From a bacterium (GTDB taxonomy: Bacteria > Bdellovibrionota_B > Oligoflexia > Oligoflexales > RGVZ01): a stretch of DNA of 43,697 nucleotides. The position numbers and the translations under genes are program-made. The stretch lies in contig RGVZ01000018.1 in the NCBI GenBank assembly GCA_010029825.1, forward strand, positions 1 to 43,697. The letters are read 5' to 3'. Numbering within the stretch: position 1 is the stretch's first letter; each line of letters starts with the position of its first letter. Under the pieces are notes generated by a model. The model was not told where the DNA came from. It saw only the letters and a program-made list of their open reading frames with translations, and ran no database searches. Positions 16,695-24,657 of this stretch are shown here, piece by piece.

Positions 16695-18113
16695 ATGGCA
16701 GCTGAAGGCGACAACACGCAGTTTGACCTCGTTGTGATCGGTGGCGGACCGGGAGGTTACGTCGCTGCGATCCGTGCGGCGCAGCTTGGGCTCAAGACCG
16801 CGTGCGTCGAATCCCGCGGCACCCTCGGCGGCACGTGCCTCAACGTTGGGTGTATTCCGAGCAAGGCGTTGCTGCAGTCGAGCGAGGCATACTCGGAAGT
16901 GCGGCACAAGGTGGCCGAGCACGGTGTCAAGGTTACGGGTGTATCACTTGATTTGCCCCAGATGATGAAACGCAAGGACGAGATTGTAAAAGGCCTGACG
17001 CGCGGCATCGAAGGTCTGTTCAAAAAGAACAAGGTGACCTGGTTGCAGGGACACGGCCGTTTTGCCGGCAAAGGCCAGGTGGCAGTGGACGCAGCCGATG
17101 GTACGAGCAAGACGTATGCGGCGAGCAAGGTCATCATCGCCACGGGCAGTGAGCCGGTGGAGCTCAAATCCATCGCTCCGTTTGACGGCAAATTCGTTAT
17201 CAGTTCGACAGACGCGCTGGCCCTGGACAAGGTTCCGGGTCACCTGGTTGTGATTGGCGCCGGAGTGATTGGTCTCGAGATGGGCAGCGTTTGGGCGCGT
17301 TTGGGCGCTAAAGTGACTGTGATCGAGGCGGCCGACAGGGTGTTGCCACCGATGGACGGGGCGGTCTCAGCGGCGATGCAGAAGATCCTCGTCAAGCAGG
17401 GCTTTGAGTTCCTCCTGAACGCGAAGCTGACCGGTACGAAAGTCGAAGGCAACCAAGTCAAGGTCGCGTTTGATCACGAGGGACAAAAAAAGGAAATCAC
17501 GGCGGACAAGGTCCTGGTCGCGGTGGGACGTCGTCCGAACACGTTCAAGCTGGGGCTTGAGACAATCGGGTTGTCGTTGCAATCGAACGGTCGTGTGCCG
17601 GTCGACGCGCACTTGCAGACGCCCGCAGAAGGAGTCTACGCCATCGGTGATGTCATTGATGGCGTGATGCTGGCCCACAAGGCAGAGGATGAGGGTATCG
17701 CGGCCGCCGAGAATATTGCCGGCCAGCATGGCCACGTGAATTACGAGGCAATCCCCAATGTCGTTTACACCTGGCCCGAAGTGGCTTCGGTCGGGATGAC
17801 CGAGGAACAGTGCAAGGCCAAGGGGCTCGCGTACAAGGCGGGCCAGTTCCCGTTCGCGGCGAATGGGCGTGCCAAGTGCCTTGGGAATACCGACGGATTT
17901 GTGAAGATCATCGCAGATGCGAAAACGGACCGGTTGGTTGGATTTCACGTGATCGGACCAAACGCGTCCGAGTTGATCGCGGAAGCGGCGATCGCGTTCG
18001 AGTTCGGCGGAAGTGCCGAAGACCTCGCGCGTTCGACGCACGCGCACCCGACTTTGGCGGAAGTCATCAAGGAAGCCGCCTTGAGTGTGGACAAGCGCGC
18101 GATTCATATTTGA
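16695..18113 (+). CDS. lpdA: Dihydrolipoamide dehydrogenase (E3)
   Basis: FAD-dependent enzyme reoxidising dihydrolipoamide on E2 with NAD+. The N-terminal FAD site reads VVIGGGPGGYVAA, the redox disulfide is GGTCLNVGCIPSKALL, the NAD-binding site VIGAGVIGLEMG, a second FAD contact VYAIGDVI and the C-terminal dimer-interface His/Glu motif HAHPTLAEVIKEA. Length 472 aa is standard. It lies three bases after sucB and 20 bases before sucA. Because it is locked into this operon it presumably serves the 2-oxoglutarate complex first; whether it also serves pyruvate dehydrogenase or glycine cleavage cannot be told from the window. Confidence 0.96.
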   Translation: MAAEGDNTQFDLVVIGGGPGGYVAAIRAAQLGLKTACVESRGTLGGTCLNVGCIPSKALLQSSEAYSEVRHKVAEHGVKVTGVSLDLPQMMKRKDEIVKGLTRGIEGLFKKNKVTWLQGHGRFAGKGQVAVDAADGTSKTYAASKVIIATGSEPVELKSIAPFDGKFVISSTDALALDKVPGHLVVIGAGVIGLEMGSVWARLGAKVTVIEAADRVLPPMDGAVSAAMQKILVKQGFEFLLNAKLTGTKVEGNQVKVAFDHEGQKKEITADKVLVAVGRRPNTFKLGLETIGLSLQSNGRVPVDAHLQTPAEGVYAIGDVIDGVMLAHKAEDEGIAAAENIAGQHGHVNYEAIPNVVYTWPEVASVGMTEEQCKAKGLAYKAGQFPFAANGRAKCLGNTDGFVKIIADAKTDRLVGFHVIGPNASELIAEAAIAFEFGGSAEDLARSTHAHPTLAEVIKEAALSVDKRAIHI

Positions 18114-18133
18114 CCTGACGGAAGGGAATCGAC

Positions 18134-20929
18134 ATGGCGTTGGGACAAGACGGTTTGGGCCGGTTTTCTTACGCGACCGGTGAAAATGCGGCCTATATCG
18201 AGGATATGTACGCAAGATACAAAAAAGATCCTGTGTCCGTCGACGAAGGTTGGCGCAAGTTTTTTGAGGGCGTGGAATTTGCCTCCGGTCCGGGTATTTC
18301 TGCTGGCGCTGGAGCGGGCTCGCACGACGAGGCCAAGGTTGAAGCCTGGATCAACGCGTTCCGGCGTCTTGGTCATCTCTCGGCAGACCTGAATCCCCTG
18401 GCTGAAAAGCCCGCCCTCCGGGATGACATGAAGGCGGAGGCTCACGGCCTTGACCATGTGAGCGATTCGGAAGTCTTTCACCCGGCCAATTTGCCTGGTT
18501 CGGATGCCATGACTTTTGGCGCGGTCCGCGACTTGATGGTCGCGACATACTGTGGAAGGATCGGCGCTGAATTCCGCGAGATCGACGATATCGACATGGT
18601 CCGGTGGTTCCAGGACAAGATGGAAACTTGCCGGAACCGGCCGCAATTCTCTCCAGATGTTCGCAAGCGTATCCTTCAGAAATTGATCGAAGCGGAAGGG
18701 TTTGAGCGATTCCTGCAGGCCCGTTATCTGGGCCAGAAGCGTTTCTCGCTGGAAGGTTGCGATGCGTTTGTCCCCTTGATGGATGTGATCATCCGTGACA
18801 GCGCAAATGCCGGTGTTGATGAGATCGCGATTGGCATGGCGCACCGTGGTCGCCTGAATACGCTGGTCAACATCATGGGCAAGAGCAAGGAGCTCATGCT
18901 GAAGGAGTTCGAGGGGACCGAGTTCCGCGCGCACGACATTGACGGGGACGTGAAGTATCACATGGGATTCGCGTCCGAAGTCCAGACCATCGATGGCAAG
19001 AAAGTCCGGATGTACTTGTCGCCAAATCCGAGTCACCTTGAGATCGTGAATCCGGTGGTTGAGGGATTTGTCCGCGCGCGTCAGCGCATGGTCGCGGGAA
19101 ATGACGCGTCGCGCATCCTGCCGGTCCTCGTGCATGGCGACGCCGCCTTCATGGGGCAGGGCGTTGTTGTCGAGACGCTCAACTTGTCACAACTTGACGC
19201 TTACAAGACCGGTGGCACGATTCATGTCATCACGAACAACCAGGTTGGATTCACCACTGACCCGAAGGACGCGCGTTCATGTACCTATGCGTCGGGTATC
19301 GCCAAGGTCGTCCGGGCGCCGGTCCTTCACGTGAACGCTGATGATCCTGAAGCAGTGATCTGGTGTGGAATGCTGGCCGTGGAGTTCCGCCAGAAATTCC
19401 AGCAAGACATCGTCATTGACTTGATCGGATATCGGCGCCATGGCCACAACGAGACGGATGAACCCGCGTTCACGCAGCCGGTCCTGTACCGCAAGATCGC
19501 CGCGCAACCGACCGTTTTGACGAAGTATGCCGCGGAGGTCACCGGCGCGGGCGTCGTTCAGCAAGCTGAATACGACGGGATGAGCGAAAGCTACAAATCT
19601 GCGATGCAGTCAGCCTTTGAGACGGTGCGCGCGGGTAAATTGCCGAAATCGGCCTACCCGTTGCCTCCTGAGTCGATGGCAAGATCCGTCAATCACGAAA
19701 TGGTGGACGACAACGAGTTCTGGAAGCCGGTAAAGACATCCGTTCCGGCCACCGCGATCCGCGATCTCGGGGCCAAGATGACCGCGGTGCCGGCTGGTTT
19801 CAATCCGCACCCAAAGATCGTTCGATTGCTGGAGACGCGGCGTAAGATGCTCGATGGCGCCGGTGCGGTGGACTGGGCCATGGGCGAGTTGTTGGCATTC
19901 GCCACTCTGGCGACAGAGGGTCATCATGTTCGACTTTCCGGTCAGGACTGTCAGCGCGGGACTTTCAGCAGCCGTCATGGTGTGATCCACGATGTCGAGA
20001 CCGGGAAACCCTTGAACCTGCTCGCGAACCTGTCCAAGGACGAGGCCGAAGTTGAACTCATCAATAGCCCCCTCAGCGAGGCGGGCGTGATGGGTTTCGA
20101 ATTCGGGTATTCCGTCGCCGATCCGGATGCCTTGGTCATCTGGGAGGCGCAGTTTGGGGACTTCTGCAACGGCGCGCAGATCATCATCGATCAGTTCCTG
20201 AGCGCGTCGGAGGCGAAGTGGAAACAAACCAGCGGTCTGGTCCTGATGTTGCCCCATGGCTACGAGGGCCAGGGACCTGAACACTCCAGCGCCCGCCCCG
20301 AAAGGTTTCTGCAGCTTTGCGGACACCTCAACATGCAAGTGGTCAACTTGACGACGCCAGCGCAGCATTTCCACGCGTTGCGGCGCCAGCTGGCCCGGAA
20401 GTTCCGCAAACCGCTGGTGATGATGACGCCGAAGAGCTTGCTGCGGCATCCGGCGGTGATCTCAACCATCGAGGAATTTGCCTCGGGTGAGTTCCGTGAG
20501 GTTATCGACGAATCCGGTTTGAAGCCGGCAGATGCCCGCAAGGCGTCTCGCCTGGTGCTCTGCACAGGTAAGGTCTTTTATGAACTCGCTGAAGCCCGCG
20601 CGAAAGCGACCGGTCCCGCAGCCGGCGTGCCGGTGATTCGCATCGAGCAGTTGGCGCCATTCCCGGATGCTGCTGTTCGCAAGGTTCTGGCGAATTACAA
20701 GGACGTAAAGCAAGTTGTCTGGGTTCAGGAAGAACCCCAGAACATGGGCGCCTGGAATTTCGTTCGTCCGTTGTTGCAGGATCTCGTCAGCGAAATTTAC
20801 GGGGCATCCGCGAAGCTCGAATATGTCGGTCGCAAGAGTTCCGGCACGACAGCCGAGGGATCGTCCAAGGCGCATGTGGCCGAGCAGGCGCGGATCCTTG
20901 AGGCGGCCCTGGGTGCCGAGAGGAAGTAA
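18134..20929 (+). CDS. sucA: 2-oxoglutarate dehydrogenase E1 component
   Basis: Thiamine-diphosphate-dependent decarboxylase that succinylates E2. The N-terminus carries the E2-binding segment typical of OGDH E1 (GENAAYIEDMYARYKKDPVSV and GWRKFF). The core shows GMAHRGRLNTLVNI, GDAAFMGQGVVVETLNLS and ITNNQVGFTTDP for ThDP and Mg binding, and GYRRHGHNETDEP. The C-terminal transketolase-like half includes LPHGYEGQGPEHSSARPERFLQ and VWVQEEPQNMGAW. Length 931 aa is normal. It is last of the E2-E3-E1 genes, an order reversed from the common sucA-sucB-lpd, and is followed after three bases by an M48 protease gene. Confidence 0.96.
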   Translation: MALGQDGLGRFSYATGENAAYIEDMYARYKKDPVSVDEGWRKFFEGVEFASGPGISAGAGAGSHDEAKVEAWINAFRRLGHLSADLNPLAEKPALRDDMKAEAHGLDHVSDSEVFHPANLPGSDAMTFGAVRDLMVATYCGRIGAEFREIDDIDMVRWFQDKMETCRNRPQFSPDVRKRILQKLIEAEGFERFLQARYLGQKRFSLEGCDAFVPLMDVIIRDSANAGVDEIAIGMAHRGRLNTLVNIMGKSKELMLKEFEGTEFRAHDIDGDVKYHMGFASEVQTIDGKKVRMYLSPNPSHLEIVNPVVEGFVRARQRMVAGNDASRILPVLVHGDAAFMGQGVVVETLNLSQLDAYKTGGTIHVITNNQVGFTTDPKDARSCTYASGIAKVVRAPVLHVNADDPEAVIWCGMLAVEFRQKFQQDIVIDLIGYRRHGHNETDEPAFTQPVLYRKIAAQPTVLTKYAAEVTGAGVVQQAEYDGMSESYKSAMQSAFETVRAGKLPKSAYPLPPESMARSVNHEMVDDNEFWKPVKTSVPATAIRDLGAKMTAVPAGFNPHPKIVRLLETRRKMLDGAGAVDWAMGELLAFATLATEGHHVRLSGQDCQRGTFSSRHGVIHDVETGKPLNLLANLSKDEAEVELINSPLSEAGVMGFEFGYSVADPDALVIWEAQFGDFCNGAQIIIDQFLSASEAKWKQTSGLVLMLPHGYEGQGPEHSSARPERFLQLCGHLNMQVVNLTTPAQHFHALRRQLARKFRKPLVMMTPKSLLRHPAVISTIEEFASGEFREVIDESGLKPADARKASRLVLCTGKVFYELAEARAKATGPAAGVPVIRIEQLAPFPDAAVRKVLANYKDVKQVVWVQEEPQNMGAWNFVRPLLQDLVSEIYGASAKLEYVGRKSSGTTAEGSSKAHVAEQARILEAALGAERK

Positions 20930-20932
20930 CCG

Positions 20933-21715
20933 ATGCCGCGTTTCGTTTTGGCTGCACCGGTAGTTCTGATCGCCATTTTTGTCGCGTGTGTGACAACGCC
21001 GGTCACCAACCGGCAGGCCCTGAACCTGGTGTCGGACGCGCAAATGAATCAACTGGGATTGCAGGCGTGGCATGAGGTGATCGCGAAGGAAAAAATTTCG
21101 CGCGATCCGAGGTTGAGCGAAATTGTCTCCCGGGTTGGTCGCCGTATCGCGGCAGCGAGTGGGCAGAATTACGATTGGGAATTCGTCGTCATCGATTCTC
21201 CGAAAACGGTGAATGCTTTTTGTCTTCCTGGCGGCAAGATCGCTGTGTACACAGGCATCTTGCCAGTGGCGCAGAATGAAGCCGCATTGGCAGCTGTCCT
21301 GGGGCACGAAGTCGCTCACGCGACCGCTCGCCATGGGGCGGAGCGCATGAGCCAAGGGCTCGTCGCACAATTTGGCATGCAAGTTGTCGATCAGGCGATG
21401 AAGGATTCGAAATACCGTGGCCTTGCGGTGGGCGCCCTTGGTGTCGGCGCCCAGTTCGGTGTCCTGCTTCCGTACAGCCGACTGCACGAGGCAGAGGCCG
21501 ACAAAATCGGTCTGTTATACATGGCCAAGGCAGGTTACGACCCGGTCGAGGCGCCAGCACTGTGGCTTCGGATGGCTGGCACGGGGCAGCGTGTCCCTGA
21601 ATTCATTTCGACTCATCCAGATCCGCTCAAGCGTGCGGAACAACTGGAGAAATCGATTCCTGATGTTTTGCCAGCCTGGTCCGCGAGTGAGCGTCAGCCA
21701 ACACGAGCCATCTAA
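20933..21715 (+). CDS. M48-family metalloprotease lipoprotein
   Basis: A zinc peptidase of the LoiP/YcaL (M48B) type, expected in the periplasm attached to a membrane. The leader MPRFVLAAPVVLIAIFVAC has a lipobox-like FVAC. The catalytic motif is GHEVAHATARHG (HExxH), with the third zinc ligand Glu in HEAEADKIGLLYMAKAGYDP and the downstream STHPDPLKRAEQLE pattern that is typical of the family. Length is 260 aa. It begins three bases after sucA, so its translation is probably coupled to the TCA operon, an unusual partner for an envelope protein-quality protease. No separate promoter is visible. Confidence 0.92.
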   Translation: MPRFVLAAPVVLIAIFVACVTTPVTNRQALNLVSDAQMNQLGLQAWHEVIAKEKISRDPRLSEIVSRVGRRIAAASGQNYDWEFVVIDSPKTVNAFCLPGGKIAVYTGILPVAQNEAALAAVLGHEVAHATARHGAERMSQGLVAQFGMQVVDQAMKDSKYRGLAVGALGVGAQFGVLLPYSRLHEAEADKIGLLYMAKAGYDPVEAPALWLRMAGTGQRVPEFISTHPDPLKRAEQLEKSIPDVLPAWSASERQPTRAI

Positions 21716-21755
21716 GCCGCTAACTTTCCATTAAATGTTTCCGGTCTTCCGCCGA

Positions 21756-21797
21756 TTCCCAGAATAGTGGGAAGCGTCGACCCGGCAGGATCGCCGG
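21756..21797. other. Two short inverted repeats upstream of the 21824 lipoprotein gene
   Basis: TTCCCA-gaatag-TGGGAA (21756-21773) and CCGGC-aggatc-GCCGG (21782-21797) could form two small hairpins in the gap after the M48 gene. Neither is followed by a T tract, so they are not typical terminators. Confidence 0.35.
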
Positions 21798-21823
21798 CTT
21801 GGATTGAACCGGTAACAGGTGCC

Positions 21824-23512
21824 ATGAGCTCAACAACGCGCTTCGGATGGTCGTTCATCATTGCCGCTGGCGTTTGTATAGCCGGTTGCAAGTCGACATA
21901 TTCAAGAACCTCGGGGCTTGAGTCGGTCGAACAATCCGGCACCATGGCGAACCATGTGAAGTCCGTCCTTGAAAGGCCATTCGGCCGGTATCTTGGTTTC
22001 CTTCGCATATCAGACGAATCGAAGATGGCAATTGTGATGGACGTTGTGCCAGAGACTTCCGCGGCACACTCCGGCTCGATGCGCGCGATCATGCGCGTGC
22101 ACCTCGGGGGCTTTGGATCTTCTGAGTTTACCTCATTTTACTTCCCGCGGATTGAGTCCGGATTTGATGGCTCCTTGAGTTTCTTTGGACCCGATGAAGG
22201 TAGTCAGGCTGTCAATCTGGACGGTGGCCGGATCGTCGATGGTCGTTTTTCCGCACGCCTCTCATATTCCAGCGGCGAGACATCAAGGACCGGATACGTG
22301 GAAGCTCGCTTGTACGGGCCCGGCGACGCGGTAATCGATGACATTCTGTCGATTGGAGGGAAAGTTCCTGCGATTGGACCATTGTCGGGTGAATATACGG
22401 CTTTTTGCGATGGTCATCAGTCTGTGTTGCAGCTTGAATTCAGCCGGTGGCACCGCCCTTCACCGGACACGAAAACTGGTTTTCTGCCCGGAGCCGTCCT
22501 GACCGGGCGTCTTGGAGTCGTTGCCCGCGACAACTGTCCAGACGATTCCTCTCGATGCGTGCAAAAGATCTTTCGCGCAGGCACTTTTGATCCATTCACC
22601 GGCCAGCTCGCCCTGCGTTCGTCGACAGGTGAGACGATGTGTCATGTCAGCGGTGGCGCGGTGAATTGCGATTCCTGCAGCTATTCCCGCGTCCGGCCTC
22701 TGCTCGGCAAGGATTCTGATCGTCCGGCGACTTACGCCCGGGCAGACGTGACCGTTTTTGACACTGGCTCTGGTGTTGACCTTGAGCGGCAACCGGCAAC
22801 GATGTCCGGCAGCTTTTACGGCTACCTGCATCATGAGAGCACCAACACATACCAGGCTGCATCACTGAATTTGACCTTCGAAGCCGCAACGGCGACATAC
22901 TCCGCGGTTGCGGCCCTGTACTTCGGCCCGGCCAGCGGTAATGAGTTTGTCGCCTACCGGTTGGATCCGGTTCCTGCCCGCCTCTTGGCTGGTCCAGTCT
23001 TGCTGGACGGACCGGGGGAGACCTTTCTCATTTTGACTTCCATGGGTGAAAAAGGGTTGGCTGGAATTTGGTACTCGAAGACGCACGGTCATATCGGAAC
23101 TGTCAGTATGGTCAAGGACAGTATTCCCCCCCTCATGGCAGATGAGAAGTTGCTCATGCCAAGGCTCGGTGGCGGTTATTCTGGAGAGCAGTGGCAGCTC
23201 GACATAAAAGTGGCCTCAAATGTCTCGGAACGTGATGAGGACTTTTATCCTCTGCGCATGTTCGGAGACGCGCGCGAACGGGCCGAGGTCAAGAAGCGTC
23301 GTCTGATTCAGGATGGTACATTTGACTTTTACACAGGCGTAGTCGCTCTGAGGCTGGATGACGGGCGCATCATCGTCGGCAAGGTCTCTGAACCGGGGCT
23401 CGAATTGTTCTGGCCGCCATGGCCAAGTCTTGGCCCGGTGCTCAATACGCAGTTGGTTCAGTCGTTTTTCCGTGTTGACTCCGCGGAACGTAAATTCACG
23501 GCGCGTAAATGA
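21824..23512 (+). CDS. Large lipoprotein, function unknown
   Basis: I do not recognise the family. Start at 21824 gives MSSTTRFGWSFIIAAGVCIAGC, a good lipoprotein leader; the track start at 21767 would put 19 hydrophilic residues in front of it. The mature part (about 540 aa) is beta-rich and appears to repeat a theme of short strands with Gly-Tyr turns: LSGEYTAFCDG, MSGSFYGYLHHES, LAGIWYSKTHGH, LGGGYSGEQWQL, and several FDPFTGQLALR / FDFYTGVVALR phrases. This suggests two or three copies of a domain ending in a DGRI or TGET turn. Its ATGA stop overlaps the start of the MBL lipoprotein gene, so the two are translationally coupled. Confidence 0.8.
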   Translation: MSSTTRFGWSFIIAAGVCIAGCKSTYSRTSGLESVEQSGTMANHVKSVLERPFGRYLGFLRISDESKMAIVMDVVPETSAAHSGSMRAIMRVHLGGFGSSEFTSFYFPRIESGFDGSLSFFGPDEGSQAVNLDGGRIVDGRFSARLSYSSGETSRTGYVEARLYGPGDAVIDDILSIGGKVPAIGPLSGEYTAFCDGHQSVLQLEFSRWHRPSPDTKTGFLPGAVLTGRLGVVARDNCPDDSSRCVQKIFRAGTFDPFTGQLALRSSTGETMCHVSGGAVNCDSCSYSRVRPLLGKDSDRPATYARADVTVFDTGSGVDLERQPATMSGSFYGYLHHESTNTYQAASLNLTFEAATATYSAVAALYFGPASGNEFVAYRLDPVPARLLAGPVLLDGPGETFLILTSMGEKGLAGIWYSKTHGHIGTVSMVKDSIPPLMADEKLLMPRLGGGYSGEQWQLDIKVASNVSERDEDFYPLRMFGDARERAEVKKRRLIQDGTFDFYTGVVALRLDDGRIIVGKVSEPGLELFWPPWPSLGPVLNTQLVQSFFRVDSAERKFTARK

Positions 23513-24657
23513 ATCGTTCCTCGGTTGCCATTTCCGGCGCTGTTGCGATCCTGTTCTTGTCAGGAGGTTGCGGAGGTTGTGTGACTGCCAGGTATCAAGG
23601 TTCGAAATCCGACCACTTTGATGGAATGCGTTTTTTCAATCCGGACAACGCCGCGGAGAGAACATTCGCGGAGTTTCTGAAATGGCAATTCACCCGCCAG
23701 ACCAAGGACTGGCCTGAGGATCCATCAGCCTACGGAAAGCCGCTGCCACCGGACGCGATTGTCCCGGCGTCGTTTGACGGCGCGAGAGATTTCGCAAAAG
23801 TTACTTTCATCAACCATGCGACTGTCTTGATCGAATCACCAGGTTTGAACCTGCTGACCGATCCCGTCTGGTCCGAGCGCGTATCTCCGGTTTCATGGGC
23901 CGGACCCCGACGTTTTCGCCCAGCCGGGATTCCGTTCGATGGCCTGCCACGGATTGACGTCGTGATGATCAGTCACAACCATTACGATCACATGGACCTG
24001 CCGACAATCAGCCGCCTTGAGGCCTCCTTCAAGCCGCTATTTCTTGTGGCCCTTGGCGACAGGGACCTGGTCAGGAGCGCTGGCGTTCCGGCAGACAGGA
24101 TCGTTGAAAATGATTGGTGGGACAGACGGTTGGTCCAGGTCCGTGGTCCCGGGGATCCGGTGGAGGTGCACTTTGTCCCTGCGCAACACTGGTCAAGCCG
24201 GACAAGTTTTGACCGGAACCTGAGCCTTTGGGGCGGTTTTTTCATCAGATGGACCAGGGGATCCATCTATTACTCAGGTGATACGGGATTTGGGGGGCAC
24301 TTCAAAGCCATTCGCGAGAGGATCGGTTCTCCCGATCTGGCAATCTTGCCGATTGGCGCCTACGAGCCTCGCTGGTTCATGCGAGAGCAGCACATGAACC
24401 CCGACGACGCCGTGAAGGCGCATCTTGAGCTTCGCGCGACGGCTTCACTCGGTGTCCATTGGGGAACGTTCCAGCTGACCGATGAAGGTTATGAGGACCC
24501 AGTGCGTGAACTGACCACGGCATTGAAGTCCCGGAATGTGTCCGCCGACCGTTTTTTTGTTTTGCGCGAGGGTGCCTCGACAGGGGTGATGTCCCGCCAG
24601 TCAACGCATGACGCGCGGGCGGCCCTCGGAGCGGGTGTCGGAGACCCCGGTCCGTGA
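23509..24657 (+). CDS. MBL-fold hydrolase, NAPE-PLD-like lipoprotein
   Basis: A metallo-beta-lactamase-fold phosphodiesterase resembling N-acyl-phosphatidylethanolamine phospholipase D and its bacterial relatives. The leader ends FLSGGCGGC, a lipobox, so it is probably a periplasmic lipoprotein. Metal motifs: ISHNHYDHMD (HxHxDH), VPAQHWSSR (later His), YYSGDTGFGGHF (Asp) and LGVHWGTFQL (last His). The sentence LTDPVWSERVSPVSWAGPRRFRP is also typical. Length 382 aa. It overlaps the preceding lipoprotein gene by four bases (ATGA) and runs 57 bp into the convergent gamma-glutamyltransferase gene; the C-terminal ~19 residues are in that overlap. Lipid substrate is an inference from family. Confidence 0.9.
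   Translation: MNRSSVAISGAVAILFLSGGCGGCVTARYQGSKSDHFDGMRFFNPDNAAERTFAEFLKWQFTRQTKDWPEDPSAYGKPLPPDAIVPASFDGARDFAKVTFINHATVLIESPGLNLLTDPVWSERVSPVSWAGPRRFRPAGIPFDGLPRIDVVMISHNHYDHMDLPTISRLEASFKPLFLVALGDRDLVRSAGVPADRIVENDWWDRRLVQVRGPGDPVEVHFVPAQHWSSRTSFDRNLSLWGGFFIRWTRGSIYYSGDTGFGGHFKAIRERIGSPDLAILPIGAYEPRWFMREQHMNPDDAVKAHLELRATASLGVHWGTFQLTDEGYEDPVRELTTALKSRNVSADRFFVLREGASTGVMSRQSTHDARAALGAGVGDPGP

Noticed and set aside
17367-18215. 282-aa minus-strand ORF, and the similar 18104-19135 and 20462-21487 ORFs
   Set aside because: All lie antisense to lpdA, sucA or the M48 gene and have His/Arg-rich shadow composition.
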